Shown here one piece after another: positions 47,989 to 57,141 of a stretch of DNA of 64,000 nt. Under the pieces are notes generated by a model, which was not told where the DNA came from, searched no databases, and saw only the letters and a program-made list of their open reading frames with translations. The stretch is taken from contig NZ_CP021731.1 of the NCBI RefSeq assembly GCF_003628555.1, positions 4,892,836 through 4,956,835 of the forward strand, given 5' to 3'. Every line of letters begins with the position of its first letter. Positions within the stretch are counted from its first letter, which is position 1. The translations under genes and the position numbers were made by a program. The stretch is from Azoarcus sp. DN11. GTDB lineage: Bacteria; Pseudomonadota; Gammaproteobacteria; Burkholderiales; Rhodocyclaceae.

Positions 47989-49178
47989 GCCTGGGCTCCC
48001 TTCGCGCTCGGTTCGAATTCGGGCTGCACCGCGGTGGGCTCGCCGCACGGCCCGGTCGCCGGCTTCACGGCCCCGACCGCCCGGCGCGCGCGCAGTCTGC
48101 GCCACAGGCCGACCACGCCATCGGGCAGGTACAGCGTCACCGCGATGAACAGGAAACCGAGGAAGAAAGGCCAGTATTCGGGGAAGGACACCGTGAACCA
48201 GCTCTTCGCGAGATTCACGATACCCGCGCCGAGCACCGCGCCGACCAGCGTGCCGCGGCCGCCGACGGCGACCCACACCGCGATCTCGATCGAGGTCGCC
48301 GGGCTCATCTCGGAGGGGTTGATGATGCCCACCTGCGGCACGTACAGCGCCCCCGCGAGCCCGCACAGCACAGCCGACAGCGTCCACACGAAGAGCTTGT
48401 AGTGCAGCGGGTTGTAGCCGATGAACATGACGCGGCTCTCGGCATCGCGGATCGCCGCCAGCACGCGGCCGAAGCGCGAGGCGACGAGGTAGCGCCCGAT
48501 CACGAGCGTCGCGACGAGCAGCGCCGCCGACAGCGCGAAGAGCGTCGCGCGCATCCCGGGCGACGTGATCGCATATCCCAGAATGCGCTTGAAGTCGGTG
48601 AAGCCGTTGTTGCCGCCGAAGCCGGTCTCGTTGCGGAAGAACAGCAGCATCGCGGCGTAGGTGAGCGCCTGCGTGATGATGGAGAAATACACGCCCCTGA
48701 TGCGCGAGCGGAAGGCGAACCAGCCGAACACGAAGGCCACCAGCCCCGGCGCCGCGACGACGAGGAAGAGCGAGCACAGGAAGGAATCCGAACCGGCCCA
48801 GTACCACGGCAGCTCCTTCCAGTCGAGGAAGATCATGAAGTCCGGCAGGTTCGCGCCGTAGCTGCCGTCGCGCCCGATCTGGCGCATCAGGTACATGCCG
48901 AAGGCGTAGCCACCGAGCGCGAAGAAAAGCCCGTGGCCGAGCGACAGGATGCCAGCGTAGCCCCAGATCAGGTCCATCGCGACGGCGACGACCATGTAGC
49001 ACAGGATCTTGCCGACGAGGCTCACGGTGTAGGCCGACAGATGCAGGGCGTGCGACTCGGGCAGCACCACGTGCGCCACGGGCACGCCGATGCAGGCAAT
49101 CGCGGCAAAGAGCGCCAGCGCGATCCAGCCCGCGCGTGGGGTGCTCTGCAGCAATCTCAGCGTCAATGGGGTACGCAT
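47985..49178 (-). CDS. urtC: Urea ABC transporter permease UrtC
   Basis: A 397-residue inner-membrane permease of the LivM type with about ten hydrophobic segments. MDLIWGYAGILSLGHGLFFA followed by LGGYAFGMYLMRQ near residues 63-95, FFRNETGFGGNNGFTDFK near 176-193 and VGGRGTLVGAVLGAGIVN near 305 are typical of UrtC. It forms the channel with UrtB. The gene begins 10 bp after urtB and overlaps urtD by 4 bp. Confidence 0.93.
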   Translation of the reverse strand: MRTPLTLRLLQSTPRAGWIALALFAAIACIGVPVAHVVLPESHALHLSAYTVSLVGKILCYMVVAVAMDLIWGYAGILSLGHGLFFALGGYAFGMYLMRQIGRDGSYGANLPDFMIFLDWKELPWYWAGSDSFLCSLFLVVAAPGLVAFVFGWFAFRSRIRGVYFSIITQALTYAAMLLFFRNETGFGGNNGFTDFKRILGYAITSPGMRATLFALSAALLVATLVIGRYLVASRFGRVLAAIRDAESRVMFIGYNPLHYKLFVWTLSAVLCGLAGALYVPQVGIINPSEMSPATSIEIAVWVAVGGRGTLVGAVLGAGIVNLAKSWFTVSFPEYWPFFLGFLFIAVTLYLPDGVVGLWRRLRARRAVGAVKPATGPCGEPTAVQPEFEPSAKGAQA

Positions 49179-49188
49179 CGAAAAATCC

Positions 49189-50802
49189 TCAGCTGTCGGC
49201 GAAGCGGCCCTTGAGGGCGAAGATCCCCTGCGGCCGCTTCTGGATGAACACGATGATGAACACCAGCACGAGGATCTTCGCGATCACCGCGCCGGCCCAG
49301 CCCTCGAGGAACTTCGCGACGATCCCCAGCCCCAGCGCCGCCCACACCGCACCGGCAAGCTGGCCGACGCCGCCCAGCACGACGACCATGAAGGCATCGA
49401 CGATGTAGCCGGTGCCCATCGCCGGGCCGACGTTGGCGATCTGCGACAGCGCCAGCCCGCCGAGACCCGCCACGCCCGAGCCGATCGCGAACGCGAGCGT
49501 GTCGACCCGCGCGGTGGGCACGCCGACGCAGCCCGCCATCGCGCGGTTCTGCGTCACCGCGCGCACGAACATGCCGAGCCGAGTCTTCTGCATCATCAGC
49601 CAGATCAGCACCAGCACGAAGACCGCGAAGCCGACGATCACGATGCGGTTCCACGGCAGCACGACACCCGCCGCGAGCGCGATGCCGCCCGACATCCACG
49701 CCGGATTCGCAAGCTCGACGTTCTGCGGGCCGAACACGACGCGCGCGGCCTGGATCAGCACCAGCGACAGCCCCCAGGTCGCGAGCAGGCTCTCCAGCGG
49801 GCGGCCGTAGAGGTGGCGCAGCACGAGGCGCTCCAGCGCGACGCCGACCAGCGCCGCGGCGAGGAAGGCGACGGGAATCGCGGCGGCGACGTACCAATCG
49901 ACATGGGCCGGCAGGTATGTACGGAACATCCCCTGCACGAGGAAGGTCGCGTAGGCGCCGACCATCAGCAACTCGCCGTGCGCCATGTTGATGATGCCCA
50001 TCACGCCGTAGGTGATCGCCAGGCCCAGCGCCGCGAGGAGCAGGATGGAGCCCAGCGACAGGCCCGAGAACAGCGTGCCGATACCCTCCGCGATGGCGAT
50101 GCGGCGGTCGATCGCGTGGATCGCCATGTCGGCGGCGGCGCGCACTTCGCTGCTCGGCTCGACCCATTCGTCGCCCGTCTTCTCGGCCAGCGCAGCGAGC
50201 AGATTCTTCACCGCCGGGTCGGACGACTCGCCGAGCGCCTGGACCGCCTGCAGTCGCTTCGCGGCATCCGGGGACGCAAGATTCACGCGCGCTGCCGCAC
50301 GGGCGAGCACGCCACGGATCTCGCCGTCCGTTTCCGCCGCCAGCGCGCGCTCGAACGCCGGCAGCAGCGCCGGACCGGGATCGTCGGCGAGCGTGCGCAC
50401 GGCGGCAAGGCGCTCGCTGCGATCGGGCGAAGACAAGGCCAGCGCCGCCCGCGCGGTACCGAGCGCGCGGCGCACGCGGTTATTCACGGTGATCGTCTCG
50501 ACCGCAGCGGCCCCGATGTCGAGCCCCTCGCCGCTCGCCGCGGCGACGACCGACTCGCCCTGCACGATCACCACGCGCCCTGCCGCGATGCCCAGGGCAC
50601 CGCTTTCGAGCGCATCCAGTACGCGACGCGCATCCTCGCCGCCGGCGAGGCCCAGCGTCTCGATCGTCTCGATGCGATGCTGGAAATCTCCGGCCAGTCC
50701 GGCCAGCGCCGCCTCGTCGAGCGCCGCCCGCGCCGGCCCGGCGAGCATCGCCAGTCCCAGCGCCACGGCGCACATCAGTCGTCCGGTGAATCGTCGCAAC
50801 AT
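49189..50802 (-). CDS. urtB: Urea ABC transporter permease UrtB
   Basis: A 537-residue permease of the LivH type. A signal peptide (MLRRFTGRLMCAVALGLAML to ARA) precedes a periplasmic helical-repeat domain of about 200 residues (RSERLAAVRTLADDPGPALL), then the membrane part with GLAITYGVMGIINMAHGELL, ATWGLSLVLIQAARVVFGPQ and MVVVLGGVGQLAGA. This two-part form is usual for UrtB. ATG 50802 follows GGAAG and gives the signal peptide; in-frame codons further upstream run through a dispersed repeat and the urtA terminator. Confidence 0.92.
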   Translation of the reverse strand: MLRRFTGRLMCAVALGLAMLAGPARAALDEAALAGLAGDFQHRIETIETLGLAGGEDARRVLDALESGALGIAAGRVVIVQGESVVAAASGEGLDIGAAAVETITVNNRVRRALGTARAALALSSPDRSERLAAVRTLADDPGPALLPAFERALAAETDGEIRGVLARAAARVNLASPDAAKRLQAVQALGESSDPAVKNLLAALAEKTGDEWVEPSSEVRAAADMAIHAIDRRIAIAEGIGTLFSGLSLGSILLLAALGLAITYGVMGIINMAHGELLMVGAYATFLVQGMFRTYLPAHVDWYVAAAIPVAFLAAALVGVALERLVLRHLYGRPLESLLATWGLSLVLIQAARVVFGPQNVELANPAWMSGGIALAAGVVLPWNRIVIVGFAVFVLVLIWLMMQKTRLGMFVRAVTQNRAMAGCVGVPTARVDTLAFAIGSGVAGLGGLALSQIANVGPAMGTGYIVDAFMVVVLGGVGQLAGAVWAALGLGIVAKFLEGWAGAVIAKILVLVFIIVFIQKRPQGIFALKGRFADS

Positions 50803-50879
50803 CGCAAGATCTTCCATTTGGCGCCCCGCCCGCGGCCGGGCGCCCGAATTCGAGTTATCCAGTCGGCAATCAAATACCC

Positions 50880-50920
50880 CCGTTCGCCCAGAGCGAAGTC
50901 GAAGGGCTCGGCCCGAACGG
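50880..50920. repeat. Dispersed palindromic repeat (urtA-urtB gap)
   Basis: CCGTTCGCCCAGAGCGAAGT at the left and GGGCTCGGCCCGAACGG at the right are inverted ends of the same family as 33251-33311 and 44501-44528, in a shortened form. Confidence 0.7.
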
Positions 50921-50948
50921 TATCTAGTTGCCGGGTCAGTCGTGCTGC

Positions 50949-50976
50949 AAAAAAATGGGCCGGCCACCGCCGGCCC
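50949..50976 (-). terminator. Intrinsic terminator between urtA and urtB
   Basis: On the minus strand GGGCCGGC pairs with GCCGGCCC around a GGTG loop, followed by A and seven T. It lies inside the urt operon, so partial termination would give more urtA message than urtBCDE, as suits a binding protein. Confidence 0.85.
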
Positions 50977-51096
50977 GAACGTGAAACGGGGGTGGCTGGC
51001 GCAAAACCGGACGGAACACTCCGCCCCCGGACCACGCCAGCCTTTGGCCCGGCTTGTCTCCTCCTTCCCCTCGTCCTTTGTATGCTGCCGGAACGC

Positions 51097-52350
51097 TCAA
51101 AGCTTCTGCTTGCCCTCGTTGCCGGCGATGAACGGGCTCCACGGCTGCGCGCGGAGCGGCTCCTTGGTCTTCCACACCACGTCGAACTGACCGTCGGCGC
51201 GCACTTCGCCGATGAACACCGGCTTGTGCAGGTGATGGTTGGTCTTGTCCATCGTCAGCGTGAAGCCTGACGGCGCCTTGAAGCTCTGCCCGCCGATCGC
51301 CGCGATGACCTTGTCGGTATCGGTCGACCTGGCCTTCTCGACCGCCTGCTTCCACAGGTGGATGCCGACATAGGTCGCCTCCATCGGGTCGTTGGTGACC
51401 ACGGTGTCCGCGTTGGGCACGCCGTTCTTCTTCGCCCAGTCCTTGTACTTCTTCGCGAACACGTCGTTCTCGGGGTTCTTCAGCGTCATGAAGTAGTTCC
51501 ACGCCGCGAGGTGCCCGACCAGCGGCTTGGTATCGACGCCGCGCAGCTCCTCCTCACCCACCGAGAACGCCACCACCGGCACGTCGGTCGCCTTCAGGCC
51601 AGCGTTGCCGAGCTCCTTGTAGAAGGGCACGTTGGAGTCGCCGTTGATCGTCGAGATCACCGCGGTCTTCTTGCCCTCGCCGGCGAACTTCTTGATCTTC
51701 GCGATGATCGTCTGGTAATCCGAATGGCCGAAGGGGGTGTAGTCCTCCATGATGTCGGCCTCGGCCACGCCCTTGCTCTTGAGGAAGGCGCGCAGGATCT
51801 TGTTGGTCGTGCGCGGATAGACGTAGTCGGTGCCGAGCAGCACGAAACGCTTCGCGCTGCCGCCCTCGGCGCTCATCAGGTATTCGACCGCGGGGATCGC
51901 CTGCTGGTTGGGCGCGGCGCCGGTGTAGAAGACGTTCTTCTCCAGCTCCTCGCCTTCGTACTGCACCGGATAGAACAGCAGGCCGTTGAGCTCCTTGAAC
52001 ACCGGGTTCACCGACTTGCGGGACACCGAAGTCCAGCAGCCGAACACCGCCGCGACCTTGTCCTGGGAAATCAGCTGGCGCGCCTTCTCGGCGAACAGCG
52101 GCCAGTTCGACGCCGGATCGACCACCACCGGCTCGAGCTTCTTGCCCATCACGCCGCCGCCGGCGTTGATCTCCTCGATCGTCATCAGCGCGACGTTCTT
52201 CAGCGCCGTCTCGGAGATCGCCATCGTGCCCGACAGCGAATGCAGGATGCCGACCTTGATGGTGTCGGCGGCATGGGTGCCGAGCGGCAGGCCGAGCGCG
52301 GCGACGGAAGCGGACAGCGCAAATGCCTGGACGAAGTTGCGACGGTTCAT
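51097..52350 (-). CDS. urtA: Urea ABC transporter substrate-binding protein UrtA
   Basis: A 417-residue periplasmic binding protein. The signal peptide has a twin-arginine-like start (MNRRNFVQAFALSASVAAL) cut after HAA. IKVGILHSLSGTMAISE at the mature start, AVFGCWTSVSRKSVNPVFKE near residue 102, and LLFYPVQYEGEE followed by NVFYTGAAPNQQ near 124-148 mark the urea/short-chain-amide group. It delivers urea to UrtBC. It has its own sigma-54 promoter upstream and an intrinsic terminator 120 bp downstream. Confidence 0.95.
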   Translation of the reverse strand: MNRRNFVQAFALSASVAALGLPLGTHAADTIKVGILHSLSGTMAISETALKNVALMTIEEINAGGGVMGKKLEPVVVDPASNWPLFAEKARQLISQDKVAAVFGCWTSVSRKSVNPVFKELNGLLFYPVQYEGEELEKNVFYTGAAPNQQAIPAVEYLMSAEGGSAKRFVLLGTDYVYPRTTNKILRAFLKSKGVAEADIMEDYTPFGHSDYQTIIAKIKKFAGEGKKTAVISTINGDSNVPFYKELGNAGLKATDVPVVAFSVGEEELRGVDTKPLVGHLAAWNYFMTLKNPENDVFAKKYKDWAKKNGVPNADTVVTNDPMEATYVGIHLWKQAVEKARSTDTDKVIAAIGGQSFKAPSGFTLTMDKTNHHLHKPVFIGEVRADGQFDVVWKTKEPLRAQPWSPFIAGNEGKQKL

Positions 52351-52408
52351 CGACAGATCCCCCTGATGGAAATTGGTGCAACGCGCGGTGCGTTGTCACG
52401 AAATCCAA

Positions 52409-52424
52409 TGCAAGGGCTATGCCA
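52409..52424 (-). promoter_or_regulatory. Sigma-54 promoter of urtA
   Basis: On the minus strand TGGCATAGCCCTTGCA fits the -24/-12 consensus TGGCACG-N4-TTGCW with correct spacing. The start site would be about 48 bp upstream of the urtA ATG. Confidence 0.75.
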
Positions 52425-52532
52425 TTTGTATTTTTTCTATTCGATTCAATCGCTTAGATGATATCGTCGGAAAGCGCCAGGGGACTCGTGGGGCGGCATC
52501 CGCCCCGTCATGACGCATTGCACGGAGCGCGG

Positions 52533-52547
52533 GCACCAAAGCGGTGC
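52533..52547. promoter_or_regulatory. NtrC-like binding site upstream of urtA
   Basis: GCACCAAAGCGGTGC is a perfect GCACC-N5-GGTGC dyad, the NtrC consensus. It lies about 110-125 bp upstream of the sigma-54 promoter, a suitable enhancer distance. Confidence 0.7.
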
Positions 52548-52573
52548 CTGCGGCGAGGGCGTGCCGGCTGAGT

Positions 52574-53680
52574 TCAGGCGCCGCGCCCCGCGCCGGCGCC
52601 GACGATGCGCCCCATGCCCGCCATCACCGTCAGATTCGCCTCTTCCATGCGCGTCAGCGCCTCCAGCGCCCCTGCGGCATCGCCCGCACGATAGCACTCG
52701 ACCGACCGCCGCGCGAAATCATGGACGGCCTTGTGCGGCCCCTCCATCTCCCTGAAACCGGGCAGGCGCGAGAATTCCGCGCGTCCCTCGCCCTCGTAGT
52801 ACCAGCGCCCGAGGCGGCACTGCGTCTCGTCGGGCAGTTCGTCCGCGCGCAGCTCGGACAAACCCAGCAGCACCTTGTACACCTCGAGCTTCAGCGCCAG
52901 TTCCTCGATGTTCGCGAGCTCGGCGTTGGCGAGGCGCGAGGACGAGGCAACCGTCGCCTGCATTTGCTGCGACAAGCCCAGCAGACGCTGCATGCTGTGC
53001 ACCGCGGCCTCACTCTCGGCGCCGTGGCTCGCGGCGTTGCCGGCGCCGAGCTCCATGATCCGTCGCGCCTGGCCGGTTTCCTCCTGGATGCCCGCAACCA
53101 GGCTGCCGATCTCGGTCGTCGCGGTCGCCGTGCGCTCGGCAAGCTTGCGCACCTCGTCGGCCACCACCGCAAAGCCGCGCCCTGCTTCGCCGGCCCGCGC
53201 CGCCTCGATCGCGGCGTTGAGCGCGAGCAGGTTCGTCTGCTCGGCGATCTCCTTGATCAGGCGCACGATGCCACCGATCTCCCCGGCACGGCGCGCCAGG
53301 CCTTCGACGCTCGCGCCCGCGGACGAGATACGCTCGACCATCGCGCGCTGGCTCGCCGCGATTTTCTCGAAGGCCGCGCGGTTGGTGTCCGATTCGGCCG
53401 ACGCCGTGCGCGCCGTCGTCGCCTCCTCGTTGAGTTGCTCCGACAGGCCCGAAAAAGACTGGCGGATGCCTGCCAGCGATGCGCCGAAACGCGGGATGTT
53501 GCCGAGCACGCCGTCCAGCACCGCGTGGCGCGCAACGAGCCGCTGCCGCTCGACCTCGGAACGGGCGAGCCGCTCCTCCAGGTCTCCCACTTCGGCCTGC
53601 AGCGACGCGACGCTCGCGCGCAGCGTGGCGTTGTCTTCCCGTGCCTGCGCCAAGGCCCGTTTCGTCGTCGACCCGAACAC
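52574..53680 (-). CDS. Soluble chemoreceptor with C-terminal CZB zinc-binding domain
   Basis: A 368-residue cytoplasmic MCP with no membrane segment. An N-terminal coiled coil (residues 5-50) leads to the signalling tip [20 protein letters not shown] near 148-167, then a CZB domain near 255-365 with [12 protein letters not shown] and [14 protein letters not shown] domains bind zinc with three His and one Cys and sense oxidants such as hypochlorous acid. Here the first His (usually in LDHL) is replaced by Glu ([12 protein letters not shown]), so zinc binding may be altered. An FNR-like box lies 63 bp upstream of the start. Confidence 0.9.
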   Translation of the reverse strand: MFGSTTKRALAQAREDNATLRASVASLQAEVGDLEERLARSEVERQRLVARHAVLDGVLGNIPRFGASLAGIRQSFSGLSEQLNEEATTARTASAESDTNRAAFEKIAASQRAMVERISSAGASVEGLARRAGEIGGIVRLIKEIAEQTNLLALNAAIEAARAGEAGRGFAVVADEVRKLAERTATATTEIGSLVAGIQEETGQARRIMELGAGNAASHGAESEAAVHSMQRLLGLSQQMQATVASSSRLANAELANIEELALKLEVYKVLLGLSELRADELPDETQCRLGRWYYEGEGRAEFSRLPGFREMEGPHKAVHDFARRSVECYRAGDAAGALEALTRMEEANLTVMAGMGRIVGAGAGRGA

Positions 53681-53742
53681 GCTTCACCTCCCCGATACGC
53701 GATTTATTGTCGACTATTTTTCTCGGATTTAGCGCGATGCCC

Positions 53743-53756
53743 TTGATGCGGGTCAA
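53743..53756 (-). promoter_or_regulatory. FNR/ANR-like box upstream of CZB chemoreceptor
   Basis: TTGACCCGCATCAA on the minus strand matches TTGAT-N4-ATCAA with one mismatch. It lies in the 91-bp gap between ntrX and the receptor gene. Confidence 0.55.
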
Positions 53757-53771
53757 AGCCCGCCCGGCGCC

Positions 53772-55016
53772 TCACGCGTCCTCGCTGCGCCGGCTGCCGT
53801 GCAGGCCCAGTTGCTTCAGCTTGCGGTACAGGTGCGTTCGCTCGAGGCCGCTCTTCTCCGCCAGGCGCGTCATGTTGCTGCCTTCTAGGCGCAGGTGGTG
53901 CTCGAAGTACAGGCGCTCGAAGGCCTCGCGCGCCTCGCGCAGCGGCTGGTCGAGCGACACCGCGACCGCGCCCTCGGAGGCCGGGATCAGGAGCTTGCGC
54001 ACGTCGGTGAGCACGATCTCCTCGTCCAGCGTGCCCAGCGCGAGCGACTTCACCGCCGCGCGCAGCTCCGCGTAGCCGCCCGGCCAGGGCTGCGCACGCA
54101 GCGCGTTCAACGCCGCCGTCGAGAACGTGCGGCGCGGCACCTCGCCGGCTTCCACCAGATGCAGCAGTTGCTGCGCGGCGATCTCGGGGATGTCGTCGCG
54201 CACGTCCGCAAGCGAGGGCGGCGCGAGGCTCACCTCGAAGAGGCGCATCACCAGCGCCTCCTCCCAGCCCTCGCGCACCAGCGATTCGAGCGTGTGATCG
54301 GTCGCGACGACGAGGCGCAAGTCGTAGCGCTCCAGGCGCTCCAGCGCGAACGCGAGATTCTTCTGCTGCGTGCGCGACAGGCGCGACAGCTCGGCGACGA
54401 ACGCCACTCCGCCCTGACAGGCCTGCAGCTGGTTCACGTCCAGCGGTGCCGACACGGCCGCGAGGTCCAGCCAGGACGGCACCTTGGGCTGCACGCTGCG
54501 CGCGGCGAGCTCCGCGATGCTGCCGGGCCCCACGCGCAACAGCAGCACGCGCGAATTCACGACCACCTGCTGCACCAGGCGGTGCAGCTCGCGCAGCGGC
54601 GCCGAACGCGTGAAGGCCGCGAGCGTCAGCGGTGCCGGCGCACCGGGCGCGGCCGGACGCTGCAGGCCGCGCTTCACCGCCGACAGCAGCTTCTGCAGGC
54701 CGATCGGCTTCTCGAGGTAGTCGATCGCGCCGATGCGCGTCGCCTCGACCGCGGTGTCGATCGTGCCGTGGCCGGACATCATCACGACCGGCATGTTGAG
54801 CTGGCCGTTGGCCGACCACTCCTTCAGCAGCGTGATGCCGTCGGTGTCGGGCATCCAGATGTCCAGCAGCACGAGATCCGGGCGTCGCGCGTTGCGCACT
54901 GCGCGCGCCGCGGCGGCATTCTCGGCCAGCACGACGTCATGGCCCTCGTCGCGCAGGATCTCGGACAGCAGTTCCCGGATCCCGACTTCGTCGTCAACGA
55001 TAAGTATGTTTGCCAT
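53772..55016 (-). CDS. ntrX: NtrX-like response regulator with degenerate AAA+ domain
   Basis: A 414-residue regulator. The receiver domain (1-120) has the acidic pair in IVDDE, the phospho-acceptor Asp in LVLLDIWMPDTDG near residue 51 and the Lys in YLEKPIG near 103. The central domain is in the place of an NtrC-type AAA+ domain, but Walker A is lost (RVGPGSIAELAARSV) and no GAFTGA loop is seen. The C-terminal Fis-type HTH is LEGSNMTRLAEKSGLERTHL. It therefore should not activate sigma-54 polymerase and more likely binds DNA as a plain regulator. Partner NtrY is upstream. Confidence 0.88.
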   Translation of the reverse strand: MANILIVDDEVGIRELLSEILRDEGHDVVLAENAAAARAVRNARRPDLVLLDIWMPDTDGITLLKEWSANGQLNMPVVMMSGHGTIDTAVEATRIGAIDYLEKPIGLQKLLSAVKRGLQRPAAPGAPAPLTLAAFTRSAPLRELHRLVQQVVVNSRVLLLRVGPGSIAELAARSVQPKVPSWLDLAAVSAPLDVNQLQACQGGVAFVAELSRLSRTQQKNLAFALERLERYDLRLVVATDHTLESLVREGWEEALVMRLFEVSLAPPSLADVRDDIPEIAAQQLLHLVEAGEVPRRTFSTAALNALRAQPWPGGYAELRAAVKSLALGTLDEEIVLTDVRKLLIPASEGAVAVSLDQPLREAREAFERLYFEHHLRLEGSNMTRLAEKSGLERTHLYRKLKQLGLHGSRRSEDA

Positions 55017-55026
55017 CTGTCACTAA

Positions 55027-57141
55027 TCACATGTCCGCGGTGGCGAGACGCAGGCGGAGGCGCGCTTCGGCGCCGCCGGTGTCCCCATTCAGGAGGCGAA
55101 CGTCGCCTCCGTGTTCGTCGATGATCTTCTTGACCATCGCCAGGCCCAGGCCCGTACCGCGGCTCTTGGTCGTGAAATACGGTTCGAACGCATGCGTCAG
55201 CACCTGCGCCGGGAAACCCGGGCCATTGTCGCGCACCTGCAGCGCGACGCGGTCGCCGTCGAGCGAGGTCGTCAGTGTCACGACCCCGTCTTCCCGGCCG
55301 GCCAGCGCATCCTCGGCATTCTGCAACAGGTTGTGGATCACCTGCCGGATCTGGCTCGCGTCGCCCGCGACCGCCGGCAGGTTGCGTTCCAGCTCGGCGT
55401 GGATCATCACCGGCGAGCTCTCGTACAGGTTCAGCACCTCACTCACCAGCGCGTTGAGGTCGAGGCGCCCCAGCACCGGACTCGGCAGCTTCGCATAATG
55501 CCGGAAATCGTTCACCATGTTTTTCATCGCCTCGACCTGGTTCACGATCGTGCGCGTCGCGCGCTCGAGCACCGCGCGCCCCTCGTCGTCGAGGCGGTCG
55601 GCGAGCTTGTAGGCGAGCCGCTCGGCCGACAACTGGATCGGCGTGAGCGGATTCTTGATCTCGTGCGCGAGCCGGCGCGCGACCTCCGCCCACGCCGCGG
55701 TGCGCTGCGCGGCAATCAGGCGGGAGATGTCGTCGAACACCACGACGAGGCCACCGCCCGACGCCTTGGGCAGGCGGGCGCCGTGGATCAGCAGGGTCTG
55801 CGTCGCGCCCTGCTGCGACATCAGCTCCAGCTCCTCGTGCCAGTCGGAGGGGTGATCGGCGAAGCCCTTCAGGAGCGCATCGCGGAAGCCGGGGTGGCGC
55901 GGCCATTGCGCGAGCGTTAGCTCCTCATAGCCCTCCAGCTCGTCGTGCAGGATCGCCATCGCCCCGGCATTGGCGGCACGCAGCTTGCCGTCGGCGGCAA
56001 ACGCGAGCACCCCGGTAGAGAGGTTCGCCAGCACGCTCTCGAGGTAGGCGCGCGAGGATTCGACCGCGGCGCGGTTGCGGTCGGCGAGGTCGCGCGCTTC
56101 GACGAGTTGGCGCGTCATGCGGTTGAAGGACTGTGTCAGCACGCCCAGTTCGTCGCGCGCAGGCAGGGCCTGGCGCGGGCTGAAGTCACCCTGCGCCACC
56201 GCCTGCGTGCCTTCGGCCAGGATCAGCAGCGGCGCCGCCAGCCGCCGCGACAGCACGAACGCCACCGCCACCGCCGCGAGCAGCGCCACCAGCAGCGTCA
56301 GGGTCAGCGTCACCTTGTAGATCAGGTTCAGCCCCGCGCGCCCGAGGGTAAGCTGCTGGTACTCGCGGTAGGCCTCCTGCACCGCCTCGACATTGCGCAC
56401 GAACGTCTCCGGCAGCGGCTGCGTGAGCTGCAGGAAATGGGTGTCCATGTTCAGCGTGCGCGACGGGATCGGCACCACGACGCGTATCGTCAGGCCCTCG
56501 CCCGCACGGCTGTCGACCACGTGGTAGCGCTGCGTCTGCCGCGCCTCGCGCAGCTGAGCGGCGGTGGGCAGCTCGGGGACGAGATCGCCCAGGCCGTCCG
56601 ACACCGTCACGACGACCTGACCGCTCGGGCCGATCACGGTCGCCGTCGCCACGCCTGCCTGCTCGCGCAGCCGGTTGAGCTGGCTCGGCAGCAGCGGGGC
56701 GATGTCCTCGAGGTCCAGCGCCATGTCGCCAGCCTTGTCGCTGACCTGGCTCGTGAGGTAGTCGAGCGCGTTCTGGCCCAGCGCGATACCACCTTCGAGC
56801 GCCGAGTCGACGCGCACGTCGAACCACGACTCGATGCTGCGCACCACGAACTGCAGCGATACCGCATAAATGACGACGCCGGGCACCAGCGCCATCAGCG
56901 CAAACATCAGCATCATCCGGTACTGCAGACGCGAACCGAACTGACGGGCGCGATACTCGCGCCACAAGCGGCGCAACTGGAAAGCGACGAGGCCGAGCAA
57001 CGTGACGACGATCACGCCGTTGATCGCGAGGAGGTACCGATAGTTCGCCGCGAAGAGCTCGGTATTCGCGGTCGCGGATGCGAGCAGGAACAGCGAAATG
57101 CCGGCGACCGCGGCGACGATGACCAGGAGCGCGCGCTTCAT
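55027..57141 (-). CDS. ntrY: Sensor histidine kinase NtrY
   Basis: A 704-residue membrane kinase. Two N-terminal segments (residues 4-24 and 35-58) and a third near 85-105 precede a periplasmic region. Another membrane segment near 285-305 leads into HAMP (LSRRLAAPLLILAEGTQAVA), PAS near 370-480, HisKA with phospho-His in EVARRLAHEIKNPLTPIQ, and HATPase with NLLQNAEDAL, DNGPGF and GTGLGLAMVKKIIDEHGG. It phosphorylates NtrX and is linked with nitrogen and redox responses in other bacteria. ATG 57141 overlaps the previous gene's stop by 4 bp. Confidence 0.92.
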   Translation of the reverse strand: MKRALLVIVAAVAGISLFLLASATANTELFAANYRYLLAINGVIVVTLLGLVAFQLRRLWREYRARQFGSRLQYRMMLMFALMALVPGVVIYAVSLQFVVRSIESWFDVRVDSALEGGIALGQNALDYLTSQVSDKAGDMALDLEDIAPLLPSQLNRLREQAGVATATVIGPSGQVVVTVSDGLGDLVPELPTAAQLREARQTQRYHVVDSRAGEGLTIRVVVPIPSRTLNMDTHFLQLTQPLPETFVRNVEAVQEAYREYQQLTLGRAGLNLIYKVTLTLTLLVALLAAVAVAFVLSRRLAAPLLILAEGTQAVAQGDFSPRQALPARDELGVLTQSFNRMTRQLVEARDLADRNRAAVESSRAYLESVLANLSTGVLAFAADGKLRAANAGAMAILHDELEGYEELTLAQWPRHPGFRDALLKGFADHPSDWHEELELMSQQGATQTLLIHGARLPKASGGGLVVVFDDISRLIAAQRTAAWAEVARRLAHEIKNPLTPIQLSAERLAYKLADRLDDEGRAVLERATRTIVNQVEAMKNMVNDFRHYAKLPSPVLGRLDLNALVSEVLNLYESSPVMIHAELERNLPAVAGDASQIRQVIHNLLQNAEDALAGREDGVVTLTTSLDGDRVALQVRDNGPGFPAQVLTHAFEPYFTTKSRGTGLGLAMVKKIIDEHGGDVRLLNGDTGGAEARLRLRLATADM

